Counted from the first letter of the stretch, positions 1-10,268 are shown. The stretch: DNA of 64,000 bases from Diphasiastrum complanatum (GCA_029204225.1 CM055100.1:51521260-51585259); one strand, 5' to 3'. A program made the numbers and translations. Notes: a model not told the origin generated them from the letters alone.

Positions 1-1795
1 TAGAGAATGCAATTTCAAGACAAGCTATGTATGATGACTATGGTCACTTTCCTTAGTCAATTATTGATATTGTCATGGATAGGTTATTAGGTTGCAAGAA
101 TATGTTCATGCCCATTGCCAGTACAAACTTCAAAGCTTATGGCCCTTGATAAATCATGTAGCCTGCTTAAGTCACAGCCTACATAGTACAGGTTAACAAC
201 AAATACTACATAATCGGGTTGGTTAACAAAAAAATTTGGTTTTTTTTACAGTTGTTTTATCGCTGAAACAATGTTTCAAGGAAACATTGGTTCACATTAA
301 AAAGTATATTTACTCATCCCAACATCCTTACTTTTTAACAAAAATAGTTGTGATAAGTAGCAATTGTTTCAGATTAGACACTTTATCAATGACCATATTT
401 ATTCATGTTATAGGACAAGGTGGTGTTTTCTCATAAATGAGTGATATACAAGGCAAAATCAAGGCATAGGAAAGAGAGATTAGAGTGATCACCCAAATGC
501 AAAATGATCACGAGAAGATGTAGAATGGCCTCTTACAGTCTGAGGGCACTCAACTAGACTACATCATTACCTTGTCCCTGTCCTCAAGATAAATATAGGG
601 TAATGTGCCCATGAGGGCACTAGGGATGAGGTGTGAGGCTTGCTCCTTAAATTATAATGTGCACATTACTAGAGGGCACATTACCCTATAAACTCTTCTA
701 CTAGAGGCTGCCAACAAAAAACACATTTGAATCAGTAATCTCAAGTTTCCACCTAAAAACAACAAGCAAGAACATTATAATCCAAGGATAGTGGAGAGAG
801 ATCTTTTCAAAGTTGTTGCTTGCATCCACCAACCCTTAGAGAGTGGGCGACATCACCTTGCTCAAATATATACCACAAAAGCCTTGTCACGTTCATGGTA
901 ATTGTTTTTTTGCATGTGGTGAGTTGAGGTTCGATTTTCTATTATTCTACGAGTTGATAATCACCAAATAACATATTTGTGGAAGTTGAGCTTTTGTTGG
1001 TATTTGAAATGAGAAATATCGTAAAGGTACAAGACAAAACTATCTTGAAATGTTGTGTAGTAGTCAACTTTATCTTTTCTCACCTCTAGGTCTTCGTAAC
1101 TTGACTATTCAACATTGATGATTTTACTATTTGATATTTACAATTTTGATTCACAATTTTGAATGGATATTTACAAATTTGAGATTGATTCTAATGATTT
1201 CACATAGACTGGATCACTTGCACAAGGCTTGAGACCAAATCGAGAGCATCACCAGAATCTACTGTCGAGGATGTAGCAGCAATAATAGTTATGATATTCA
1301 CAATTACACGTTTTTTGAGATTGCAATTATAATCTAATGTCAAAACTCACAATTTTCATCTTAAGCAAACATGACAGAGTGAAACTGTGGGGAAGATGGA
1401 TCTTGGGAGGCAAAAATGTGTGGGAAGAAATGAAAAGTTTTGGGAATATGAAAATTGCGGAATGCAAATATTTAGGAAAAAAGTTGGGGAATGTGAAAAT
1501 GGAAAGTTCAAAATTTGGGAATGTACAAGTTGGGGAATATGGAAATTTTAGAGCAAGTGCCAATGTGCAAAATGCAATAACTTGATTAGAAGCTTTTATT
1601 CACGCTCCCAAGAAGATATCAGTAGCGGGAGGAGGAGAGGATTTTTGGTTGAGCATGGTGCTCCCTCCAAAAGTCTGAAAAAACATTTGAAAGATAGATT
1701 ATATAATATGCATGTTCAATGATTTAGAAGCTTGTTTTGGTTTCGTGTGAATCTTTTTTCTCGTTACATGATTTCGTCTGATTGATTTTGAAATA
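1..1795. other. Left flank without a recognisable gene
   Basis: Both strands were read and no frame longer than about 80 codons looks like a protein. The stretch is AT-rich. It holds the small inverted-repeat unit at 594-690 and a degenerate repeat of GGGAAT-TGAAA-like words at about 1,430-1,550. The short frames over that repeat are low-complexity on both strands and are not called as genes. Confidence 0.6.
594..690. repeat. Small inverted-repeat unit, MITE-like
   Basis: A perfect 17-bp inverted repeat: TATAGGGTAATGTGCCC at 594-610 pairs with GGGCACATTACCCTATA at 674-690, with 63 nt between the arms. The whole unit is 97 bp and encodes nothing. Terminal inverted repeats around a short AT-rich core fit a miniature inverted-repeat transposon or a stable hairpin. 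No clear target-site duplication is visible outside the arms. Confidence 0.5.
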
Positions 1796-4483
1796 ATGGA
1801 AAAGTTTGATCTTCATATTGTGCTCCCACTCGATTGTGTTTCAATGTATAAGAAAAACACCAAAGCTGGTCAGATTAATGAGACTTGTAAGAAAGAACTT
1901 AGAAAAAAAAATTGTAAAAATATTGATTTGTGGACAATTGGATCAATTTATCCCAAAGATCCAAGTACAGGATGTTTTCTGGACTTTCAAACTACTGGCC
2001 AAATATTGAATTTTGTGTAATGGACATAGTGGATTGTTGGGATACTGTCAAAAGTTGAGCCAGTACGGGATGTATGAAGCAATGAAGCGAACACAAGTAT
2101 TGGAGTATTTGTTAAATCAAACAAACAATGAGAAGGCAATACTTCAAGAAAATTTGCAAAAACAAATATATGAGAATATGACATTGAGCTCCAATATATC
2201 AGAATTGCAAACTATTGTTACTGATCTTCAAATATCCAATCAAGTTATGTTGAGAGACGTCGAGAATTTTAAAAGGGAAAGCTTGAGTGTTATTGCTGAA
2301 GGCGAACTTCTCAGGAAAAAATTAAATATAAGAAAATGCAAACGACTTCCAAAAAAAGACATAGATGATCTGTCTTCAAGAAGTGGAAACAAGAAGAAAA
2401 GGATTCAAGCATTCAAGTAAGTATTAATTAAAAGAGCACATGACACGCTTGCTAAGTTTTTATGTGCTTGTTTTTCTAATGCTTGCTATTTTTTTAAGAT
2501 CAAGTTTATTATTTATTATGTCTTGCAGATCATCTTTGGTGGCGAGAGAACATTTTAAAGATTCTACGAGTATTGGAAAATCTTTGGGTTCCATATTGTC
2601 ATCAAAAACTACAAAAGAAATGTTAAAAAATTCTCGTTACGACAAGATTAAGAATGATATTGCGCAGTGATTATAAAGAGCATTCAACATGTCTTGGATG
2701 CAAGAGTTATCCAGGGAGCATGTGATGATCCAGGAATTAGTCGTAAAGCATATACTCTATTGTTTAAAATTGTACAGGAAGCCTTTGCACATGTGAAGAT
2801 TCGAAAGCTACCTCTTCCTCATCCATTTAGAGTAAAAAAAACAAGATATTGTCTTAATGAGAGTATGACTATGCTTATAGGTGAACCATTTCATATCAAG
2901 AAATTATATACATGTGAGTGGAACATTGGAATACAATGAGCCCAACAATTTATTTTTGGATATTAACAAAGTAGTGGCATACATGATTAAATATTACAAA
3001 ATATTTGAAAGAGAGGTCCAAGGAAAATTGATATTGGTTATTAAACTTGATGAGTCTGAAATTGTTAAGGGACAAAAATTGGAACGGATAAGTGTCACCT
3101 TTATGAACAGAGCATTGAACAATACTGAAAATGATGCAGATGATTCATCATGTAGTGTTCAATCAGAGAATGAAATATAGTGGTTAGCAGCATTTCAGGT
3201 ATATTTCAATTTTACTTATTATTGTATTTTATCACCTAAGTTTGCTAATGTCAATGTTTGTAACTTTGTATGTGTTTGTTACTTTTCAGGTTTTAAAAGA
3301 AAATGCTATCTTGTCGTGGATTTTTTTGACATCAAATTATGCGAAGATTATTGAAGAGTACATGGGGGGAAACAAAAAATATATGTGCCAAACTATGGCA
3401 CGTTTCAAATTTTATGGCATCTTGCAGGTGATTTAAAGACACTGAAATGTATGTATAATGTTTCGCATGGGGCAAACACTAAACATCCTTGTTTGTATTG
3501 TATGAAGAATTGTAAAGACTTGAATTTGACAAGATTAAGAGTTGGTCCAACAAGAGATCAAGAGGATTTGAACTTTAGACCTATGTTGGCAATTCCATTG
3601 ATCAATGTTCACATATGCACATTGCATGCTGAGGTACGAATTATTGAAAAATTGATTTACAATCATATTTTGTATGTCTGGAATACCAAACCTGAATCGG
3701 CCTCTAAAATTGGAATTGAGAGATTAGAGCAAGTACTTTCAAAAGCAGGTTTGCACAAGGGGAATGTAAAAATAGAAAAAAGTGAAAAACTATCAGGTAA
3801 ATCAAGGAACGTTCCAAACAAGCCATCTGTTGGAGGTGCAAAAATCAGAAGGTTTTTATCCAATCACACTGGAAAGTCTTCTACCGTGACATACAATGTT
3901 TGGAAAGACGTTGTTGCAGCATCAAAATATTTTGAAAATAGGGGCAACACAAGATCAGAAAACTGTAGTATGGCAAAATCTCGACAATTTGTTTGGCATG
4001 TTGCGAAAAGAAAAGTTATTTGAAATCGACATTGCAAATTTACAAAAATATTGTGAGATATTTGTCAAATCGGTAGCAGAATGTTGGGGAGAGGATCATG
4101 TTACATACTATATGGTAATTCAATATTTGTTTTTGTGCAAAAATTGTTCAACAACGTCATATATTTGATTTCTGATATATGTATTTGATTGGTTGCAGCA
4201 TATTCTATTACATCACACCACATTTTTTGCAAAAGAATATGGAAGTATGAGCATATGGTCTTCTCAAGGTATGGAGAAATTGCATTGGCAAGCAAGAGGA
4301 GCTTTTCATCGAGCAACCAACCATGGAGGATATTATTCAAAGAGATGTTATTTATATCAATTATTTCAATGGTTCTACAGAAGAGCACAGTTTAGATATC
4401 AAACCAAATATTCAACAAATCTCATTTCATTCAAAAAGGCATTTCAACATCTTAGGAGAAATAGTTCAACTTCATCATCATAA
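1796..4483 (+). pseudogene. ORF1 copy 1: DDE-transposase-like gene with introns, broken
   Basis: The start is the ATG giving MEKFDLHIVLPLDC, which aligns with the start of copy 3 at 48,373. Exons are about 1,796-2,416, 2,529-3,198, 3,290-4,114 and 4,199-4,483, separated by GT-AG introns of 112, 91 and 84 bp. Conserved blocks in order: DLW.IGSIYPKD; GHSGLLGYCQKL; a Lys/Glu-rich likely coiled coil; VIQGACD.PGISRKAY; KLDESEIVKGQKLERIS (Asp at 3,049); GDLKTLKCM with HPCLYC (Asp at 3,430); and IWSSQGMEKLHW (Glu at 4,274). The D...GD...CxxC...QGxEK layout recalls RAG1/Transib-like transposases and related uncharacterised animal proteins; that link is from memory and is an inference. Frameshifts (about 2,012 and 2,660-2,880) and an in-frame TAG at 3,178 make it non-functional as it stands. 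It runs tail to tail into ORF2. Confidence 0.6.
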
Positions 4484-4501
4484 TAGAAAAACAATTAAAT
4501 A

Positions 4502-5947
4502 TTACATATCCTCATCAGTATCAAAGGTCAGCTGAGCAGTATGGTCATGAAGAAATTGTCTCCTCTCATATGGATCCAGATGCTCAATCGATCTTCTTTT
4601 GCTCAATTCTATGTAACTTGCGTACACTGCTGAAGCAGATGATCTTTTGGGTACATTTTCAAAAACATAACCCAATATTTTTATAGCTCTATCCCTCTTG
4701 ACAAAAATGATTTTGTATGTATTGTTAGGATATCTATGTCCATCACAAAAATAGGACAATGCCTTTATTGCCATTACTATAGTTTCTGCTTGTGAATAAA
4801 AGTTGTCATGTTGAATACAAATTTCTTTTTGTACAAAGTATTTCAAGTAATGGCACAATGTTGAATCCTTTTGGCCAACAACACCTCGAGCACCTCCTCT
4901 TCTCGTAGCAAAATCATCAACTTCAATTGTGTCCTGCAACATAAATACAAAAAATTGTAATCAATTTAATTTTCAGATGGATTTTGATTGAATACAATGC
5001 TAAATATGATTATGATGGAATAAGAAAATGAAAATTACCATGTCATGCTGGTCATACTCCAACAATCCTTTTCCACGCAAGTCATGCCCAACATGAATAC
5101 TTCTCACTACCTTAGAAAAAACGTGTTGCTCTGGAGAAGAATATCTTTTTTGAAACTCAATGAACTCCTCCTCACTAGAAGCATTTGCTCCATAAGCTAG
5201 ACATTGTTGCCTTGTACTTTATAGGGCCTGATCTCCAGACTTCCAACCACCTTCATCTTCATAGTAAATCCCTTCAATAAATTCATCATGATTGAAGTTT
5301 ATTATATCCAAAAATTTTGACAATGCTTTGGCTAGTACAGATAGGATCTCGTCCTCTCTCATGTCTAACACATCCCCAATATCATTCAATGAAAAATATG
5401 GCTGGCTATTCATATGGTATACATGAATGTCAAGCAGTGTCTTGCTTTTATCGTGTTCTTCTACACCTGATGTAGAAGATATTACCATTGACCCTGATAG
5501 AGCAAGGTCATACATCGAAGCCAGCCTAGCCTCTTCCTCATCACCCAATACTTCGTCTTCTAAATTTTTGTCCACATCAACAATACATCTCTAAGTAGAT
5601 GTTCTACTTGAAGAACCAACACCAATTGATCTGGATGATTGGCCTATATTAGGTATAAAGACAGATATGAAGAAAACAAAAGCTATGCCCTCAACTATAA
5701 ATCTGCATTATCTTCTATGGGATTCACAATATTGTACAACCTTCAGGCTCTCATCAAGCTTGGTAAACTTCCTATCATGCTTGTGCTTGGCTTCAGGCTG
5801 GACAACTATCAATTCATAGAAATGAATAAATTTCAGGCCATCAATAACAAGAGATAATTCTTGGATGCTAGTTCGAAACTTTTCGAATAATTCCAATAGG
5901 TGAAACTTGTGCTCAAGCACAAATCTCTCGACATCAAATTTAAGTCA
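4502..5947 (-). pseudogene. ORF2 copy 1: unrecognised partner gene, convergent with ORF1
   Basis: The 3' exon (4,502-4,933, minus strand) joins an upstream exon at 5,039 across a 105-bp GT-AG intron that ends in TTGCAG. Upstream the same frame is recognisable to at least 5,947, interrupted by in-frame stops at 5,219, at about 5,594, at 5,708 and near 5,943. The exon 2 product (VDDFATRRGG, LCHYLKYFVQKEICIQHDNF, YASYIELS, RQFLHDHTA) is clearly related to the plus-strand frame at 9,078. I recognise no known domain. The upstream exon is acidic, with DEVLGDEEEARLASMYDLAL. The stop lies about 20 bp from the ORF1 stop, tail to tail. Convergent pairing with ORF1 in two places suggests one two-gene mobile element, which is an inference. 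Confidence 0.6.
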
Positions 5948-6106
5948 AAAAAGAGAAGAAAAGTACTCAGTCCTGTCTAGAACACCAGCGTCAGAGAGGA
6001 ACTGATGCATCTTGTCAGGTTCCATATTAGATATGACAGAGAAAGCTGGATATTGGATATCGCAGAAATACTAGGAATGGCCAAAATTTGGATTCGGAGA
6101 GGCACT

Positions 6107-6320
6107 GTCGCGTGGCAGCGATATCAAGGAAACAAACAAGTAACAATATCGCAGGCACGCGAGGGTGTGATGGAAAAAACAAAAAGTAGCAGCAACGTCG
6201 CGTGGTAGCGATATTGGACAGTCGACAAGAACATCTGATATCGCAGGCACACGAGGGAGTGCTGGCAAATAGGAACAAAAGCATTAGAGTCGCGTGGTTG
6301 CGATATTGCAATCAAGATCT
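6107..6320. repeat. Tandem repeat, period about 90-100 bp
   Basis: The word GTCGCGTGG-AGCGATAT recurs at 6,107, 6,197 and 6,299, and between the repeats an inverted relative (ATATCGCAGGCACGCGAGGG type) recurs at about 6,147 and 6,239. This gives two units plus a partial third, each containing the motif in both orientations, so each unit could fold back. A related word (GATATCGAAGCCACGCGAG) is seen again near 6,844. Confidence 0.65.
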
Positions 6321-6429
6321 CTGAGTAAGCAAAATGTTTTATGATAGTGTTTAGCCCTTATATACATCCTGCAGATTCATCGCAGCCATTCAGAAGTCAC
6401 TGTTAGATACATGACACTTCTGAGATACG

Positions 6430-6620
6430 TCCATTTCTTTAACGTGTGTGAAGCATTTATGTGCAATGTCGGCCAAATCCATAGGTGACATGTGTGTGGT
6501 TTAAAAACAGACACAAATATCTGCACGTGTGGAGCAATCATCAATTGGACACGTGTCTGGTTTAAAATCGGAAACGTATATCCACACCTGTGAAGCAATC
6601 ATAAATAGGACACACGAATG
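6430..6620. repeat. Tandem repeat, period about 61 bp, with G-boxes
   Basis: At least two units read GGTTTAAAA-C-GA-AC--ATAT-C-CAC-TGTG-AGCAATCAT (about 6,485-6,545 and 6,546-6,605), with partial units on both sides. Two units contain CACGTG at 6,524 and 6,550. The block sits just upstream of a TATA box, so it may be a repeated promoter segment of the gene that follows. Confidence 0.6.
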
Positions 6621-6684
6621 AAAAATTGGCACATGGCGCTTTTGCAGTTAATGCATCAAAAATCTCTCTCTATATATATATATA
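6524..6684 (+). promoter_or_regulatory. Candidate promoter: G-boxes and TATA box
   Basis: Two CACGTG G-box cores (6,524 and 6,550) lie about 120-145 bp upstream of an alternating TATATATATATATA run at 6,671-6,684. The H3-like reading frame starts about 240 bp downstream on the same strand. Position and order fit a plant RNA polymerase II promoter. That it drives the H3-like gene is an inference. Confidence 0.4.
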
Positions 6685-6920
6685 AGAAGAGACCGCGATT
6701 AAAAACCATTTGCTTATTAGATTCGTGAACTGGTGCTCTCTCTGTCACCTAAACCCAATATCAAAGCCGCACGACGGTCTGGTTTTTTTTTGAGAGGCTT
6801 GGTCCCTGCTAGCGCCCCTGCAATATTGCAAACCCTCTATCTGATATCGAAGCCACGCGAGACTTTGTATACGATTATTTCATCTACGATCTACTCGCGT
6901 GTCTACGATATTGGAAAGGT

Positions 6921-7400
6921 ATTGCAAAGACTAAACAGATTGCGCGTCCACAATCTACTGTCCCGACTGTTGGTCAACCTACATCATCCTTTCATCCTGC
7001 AGCTACTAGACCTCGAGCTAGGGGGACAGGCAGAAAACTCCGACCATGGCTCAGAGATATCAGGAGGTTACAAAAGTCCACCAACCTGCTGATACCGAAA
7101 GCTCACTTCAACATGATAGTGAGGGATGTGATTTGATCTTTGTCCGTGGATGTGAGATGGTGCGTGACGGCCATAGAAGGTTTGCATACAGCCTATGAAG
7201 ATTATCAGATTAGGTTTTTTGAGGACACCGTGCTTGCTGCTATACATGCAAAGTGGGCGAATATCATGCCCAAAGATATGGAGCTTGTGTTCAGGCTGAG
7301 GAATCAGTATGAGCAAGTGTTCAAGGCACCTCCACCTCCAGACCCGCTCCCAGGGTTAGACCCCCTTATCAGAGAAAAAAAAAGCAGTCAAGGCCAATGA
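6921..7400 (+). pseudogene. Histone H3 variant domain, CENH3-like, degraded
   Basis: The frame starting ATT GCA AAG ACT reads AKTKQIARPQST at the N-terminus, colinear with the H3 tail. It continues through LRDIRRLQKSTNLLIPKAHF (alpha-N and alpha-1), VDVRWCVTAIEGLHTAYEDY (alpha-2), FFEDTVLAAIHAKWANIMP, then KDMELVFRLR (alpha-3). The order and spacing match histone H3 over its whole length. NLLIP instead of ELLIR, RW instead of RF, and EDY resemble plant centromeric H3 (CENH3), while IMPKD is canonical H3. The expected start codon is ATT, so it is mutated or replaced by an upstream exon, and a TGA interrupts at 7,134. The frame runs on as a proline-rich extension to a TGA at 7,398, just after an A-run where a one-base slip would enter the next frame. 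H3 identity is strong; CENH3 identity is moderate. Confidence 0.75.
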
Positions 7401-8536
7401 AGTTAGTAACTAGGGCCAAAAATGGCCAAATCAAGCCAGTGGAAGACCAGTCAACTCATGATCAAGCTAGGTCGTCTAGGGTAGAGGCTGAAGACTCCCC
7501 CTCTCCTCCACCTCTGCCTAAAAGAAGATTAGTACGATCAAATGAGACCAAGCAGATGATAGGTCAGACCCAATTAATTCTTGATACACTGAAAGTTCAA
7601 GAGGGTCTTCTTGTCACTCCTGGCCTAAAATTTTTCCTAGATTACTCTTCTGATAGTGACCAGTCTTTGAATGTGCCTAGATGCACCACAGAGGATCTGG
7701 ATAGATACATCACAAAATCAATTGCTCTCTTTCCTGAAAGCTCTTCTCAATCAATAGGAATTGTACTTAAAAATTTAGTTGTTCAATATCTGGTTGATCC
7801 CATGCTGACATTTTTTTATTCTGAATGATATATAATTTTTGACGAGTACATAGCTTTTTTAATATATATTCGGCCTCATATATGAATCTGTAAGGAACTA
7901 ATGAATAAGTCTCGGACATCACAGGCCCAATTGTCGAAGCTGGACTCAATTATTGGGTTCAATTGTACAAAAGCCACTTTTTTTGTCACTTGCTTAAGGA
8001 CAAGCAATAAGCTTCATCATGTTTACGACCCATGCCAAGCGATACCAAAATTTTTGTTGTACCATACTATCAAAAGTATGTATTGTTTTATTTTTGTTTT
8101 ATTGTATGTTTTATTTGTATTTTTTTCATTTACATATCGTTGACTATTTGGTTGTTTGCAGTCATCACTGGTCTGTACATATTATATTACTAAGAGTGGA
8201 TGAAGCCGGTTTTGCAGTCCAAGGGTGCTGAGAATGAACTCTTTGAGATCAACACACCTCAATGTCGACATTGAGATGTACAAAAGCATGATCTATATAA
8301 GGCCCTGTGTGTAGCAAAGCACATAGAAATAATAGACGCACATGTAACCAATTTTTCAATTACTTTTTTCGTATGCAAATTGCCATATAAAAATGTGAAA
8401 CTAACATTCTATATTTTGATTCTCAGTCCTCTCAGCAAGTTGACTCATTCAGTTGTGGCTGGTATGCCATTTAAAATGTAAAGTGCTTTATGGAGTGGTT
8501 CATTAGCCAGGGTGAAAATGTCGATATACGTCAGGT
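7397..8536 (+). pseudogene. Charged linker plus ULP1-type (C48) SUMO-protease-like domain
   Basis: The first frame (7,397-7,828) is a charged linker with a proline patch (SPSPPPLPKRR), then RYITKSIALFPESSSQSIGI. Past a stop the sequence is split by likely introns. SHHWSVHIILLRVDEAGFAV follows a TTTGCAG acceptor (His codon 8,166), and SSQQVDSFSCGWYAI follows TTCTCAG (Cys codon 8,454). HHW-S and Q-x-x-x-S-x-[DS]-C-G match the His and Cys boxes of ULP1/SENP peptidases (family C48), which cleave SUMO-like modifiers and are known passengers of plant transposons. The next donor is CAG|GTAATT at about 8,536. The last frame has a stop after WYAI here but not in the duplicate at 36,022-36,976. A link to the H3-like frame upstream is suggested by position and strand, not proven. 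Confidence 0.55.
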
Positions 8537-8570
8537 AATTTGAGTTTCGATGTACACTGATTTTATTTAT

Positions 8571-9077
8571 ATGATCTTTCGATGAGGGATGCATCACAAC
8601 CCATTGAAACTTTCTGTATGTGCATGGTATCCATAACCCTTCAGAATCCCTTTCATTACAGACAGTGACTGAATTAATCACACTACATGGTCTTCGATTG
8701 CAAGCGGCCATTGCACATGCATAACAATGCAAGATACAAAACGATTGATAATGTACATGCAAGATACAAAATGATTGATAATGTACAAAACGATTGATAA
8801 CTTCAATTAGTTAAACTTCAGTTAGTTAGACTTGGGCAGTCTTTTGCCGATGAGCAACAATATATTATCCAATCACATGTCTAGACTCTATCCAGCGGGA
8901 GTTTTGAACTGGCTAAAAATATGCTCGGGAAATTCTAAAAAAAATTTGTTCGGCAAACACCATTATGGTCCTGCACACATGTGGATGTCGAATAGTTGAA
9001 AAGTAAAAAGAAACATCTTTACAAAGGGCCCTTATAGTGCTTGGACCTCCCCTAATGCTATTATCTCCAATTTCCTT
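8571..9077. other. Spacer with short tandem repeat; upstream ORF2-like traces
   Basis: Divergence from the duplicate at 36,976 starts here. At 8,726-8,806 the phrase TGCAAGATACAAAACGATTGA and shorter versions of it repeat three times. From about 8,930 the plus strand reads broken coding-like pieces that lead into the ORF2-like frame at 9,078. No other gene is seen. Confidence 0.4.
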
Positions 9078-9540
9078 ATGCCGAATACACTTGTGATCAA
9101 TGACTTTGTTGCACATCGAGGGGGCTTTAGACAACATTATTCATTATTCCACATGGATAGTGAACTTGCCCACTACTTGAGGCATTTTTGGAAGAATGAA
9201 ATTTGTGTTGCTCATTCGAAATTCAGTCTAGTTGGAGAGACTCTCATAGTGGCTGTAAAAGCCATATCTTATTATCTAGGTGGACATAAATTTCATAGAG
9301 TAAATAGAATAATTTCTGTTAAGAGATCATATGTTTTGAACATCTTAGGATTTGCAGATGGGAATGTTCCATTAAGGAGTTCTCATTATTCATTGTATGC
9401 AACATATATAGAATTGAGTGGTAACAAAGACAATGCCCATCTTTTAGATGCTTATGCAAGTAGAGAGTTTCTCCATGATAGCACTACAATTGGAGAAGAT
9501 GAAAAATCTGATTACATAGAAATAAACTTTTGTATTCCAC
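9078..9540 (+). pseudogene. ORF2 copy 2 (fragment)
   Basis: The plus-strand frame with INDFVAHRGGF, LAHYLRHFWKNEICVAHSKF, ETLIVAVKAISYYLGGH, YATYIELS and REFLHDSTT is homologous along its length to the minus-strand exon at 4,502-4,933, with clear divergence. The product is unrecognised. The frame lacks a matching first exon; the sequence upstream is decayed, so 9,078 is not a biological start. Just downstream, the minus strand at 9,545-9,601 reads an ORF1-like C-terminus (LSNREARNVKC), which mirrors the tail-to-tail ORF1-ORF2 layout of copy 1. LTR array A is inserted directly after this. Confidence 0.55.
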
Positions 9541-9601
9541 TTGTATATATATTGAAAATTTTGTATACATTTTACATTTCTAGCTTCTCTGTTGCTCAAT
9601 G

Positions 9602-10268
9602 TGTTGAGGAATGTATGTTGCAAGCCACACACAAGAAAGTGCCGTGGGCTTGAGCGCCTAGTGAAGGCTCTGAGAATTCTCAATGTCCCATAAGTAACTG
9701 CTTGCCTTGAACTCTCCCATATATAAGTTGGGGCTTCTCCATATCCTCTATCCCCTGGTACTAGCCCTTTTGGGGGTTAGACGGCTAGGATCCCAATACG
9801 CAGCTCACATGGGTACGTGTGTGTGCGTGGCCTTGAGGCCCACATTCTTTACATGGTATCAGAGCCAGTGGGGGTTCCTTTGCCTATGCTTGCTTGAGTG
9901 GGGGTGTTGAGGAATGTATTTTGCAAGCCACGCACAGAAAAGTGCCATGGGCTTGAGCGCCTAGTGAAGGCCCTGAGAATTCTCAATGTCCCATAAGTAA
10001 TTGCTTGCCTTGAACTCTCCCATATATAAGTTGGGGCTTCTCAATATCCTCTATCCCCTGGTACCAGCCCTTTTGGGGGTTAGACGGATGGCAAGTGGCT
10101 AGGCGACTAGGGCTGGGATCCTAGTACGCGGCTCACATGGGTACATGTGTGTGCGTGGCCCTGAGGCCCACATTCTTTACATGGTATCAGAGCCAATGGG
10201 GGTTCCTTTGCCTATGCTTGCTTGAGTGGGGTGTTGAAGAATGTATGTTGCAAGCCACACACATGAAA
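9602..10268 (+). mobile_element. LTR A tandem array (TRIM-like), left part
   Basis: Three LTRs in a row: A1 9,602-9,853, A2 9,905-10,181 and the first 37 bp of A3 at 10,232-10,268. They start TGTTGAGGAATG (TGTTGAAGAATG in A3); A1 and A2 end TTCTTTACA. They are separated by internal regions of only 51 and 50 bp, which hold just a primer-binding site TGGTATCAGAGCC and a purine tract GAGTGGGG. No coding capacity. This is the anatomy of a terminal-repeat retrotransposon in miniature, in an LTR-internal-LTR-internal-LTR chain. Each LTR has a CATATATAAG TATA-like box. The base context CAATG before A1 resembles GAATG after the A3 end at 38,005. Confidence 0.75.

Noticed and set aside
1327-1585. Overlapping frames of about 80 codons on both strands
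   Set aside because: Degenerate GGGAAT-type repeat open on both strands; no protein character.
9602-10268. A CRISPR-like array because of regular repeats
   Set aside because: Repeats are 250-280 bp with TG...CA ends and tRNA primer sites between them: LTRs.
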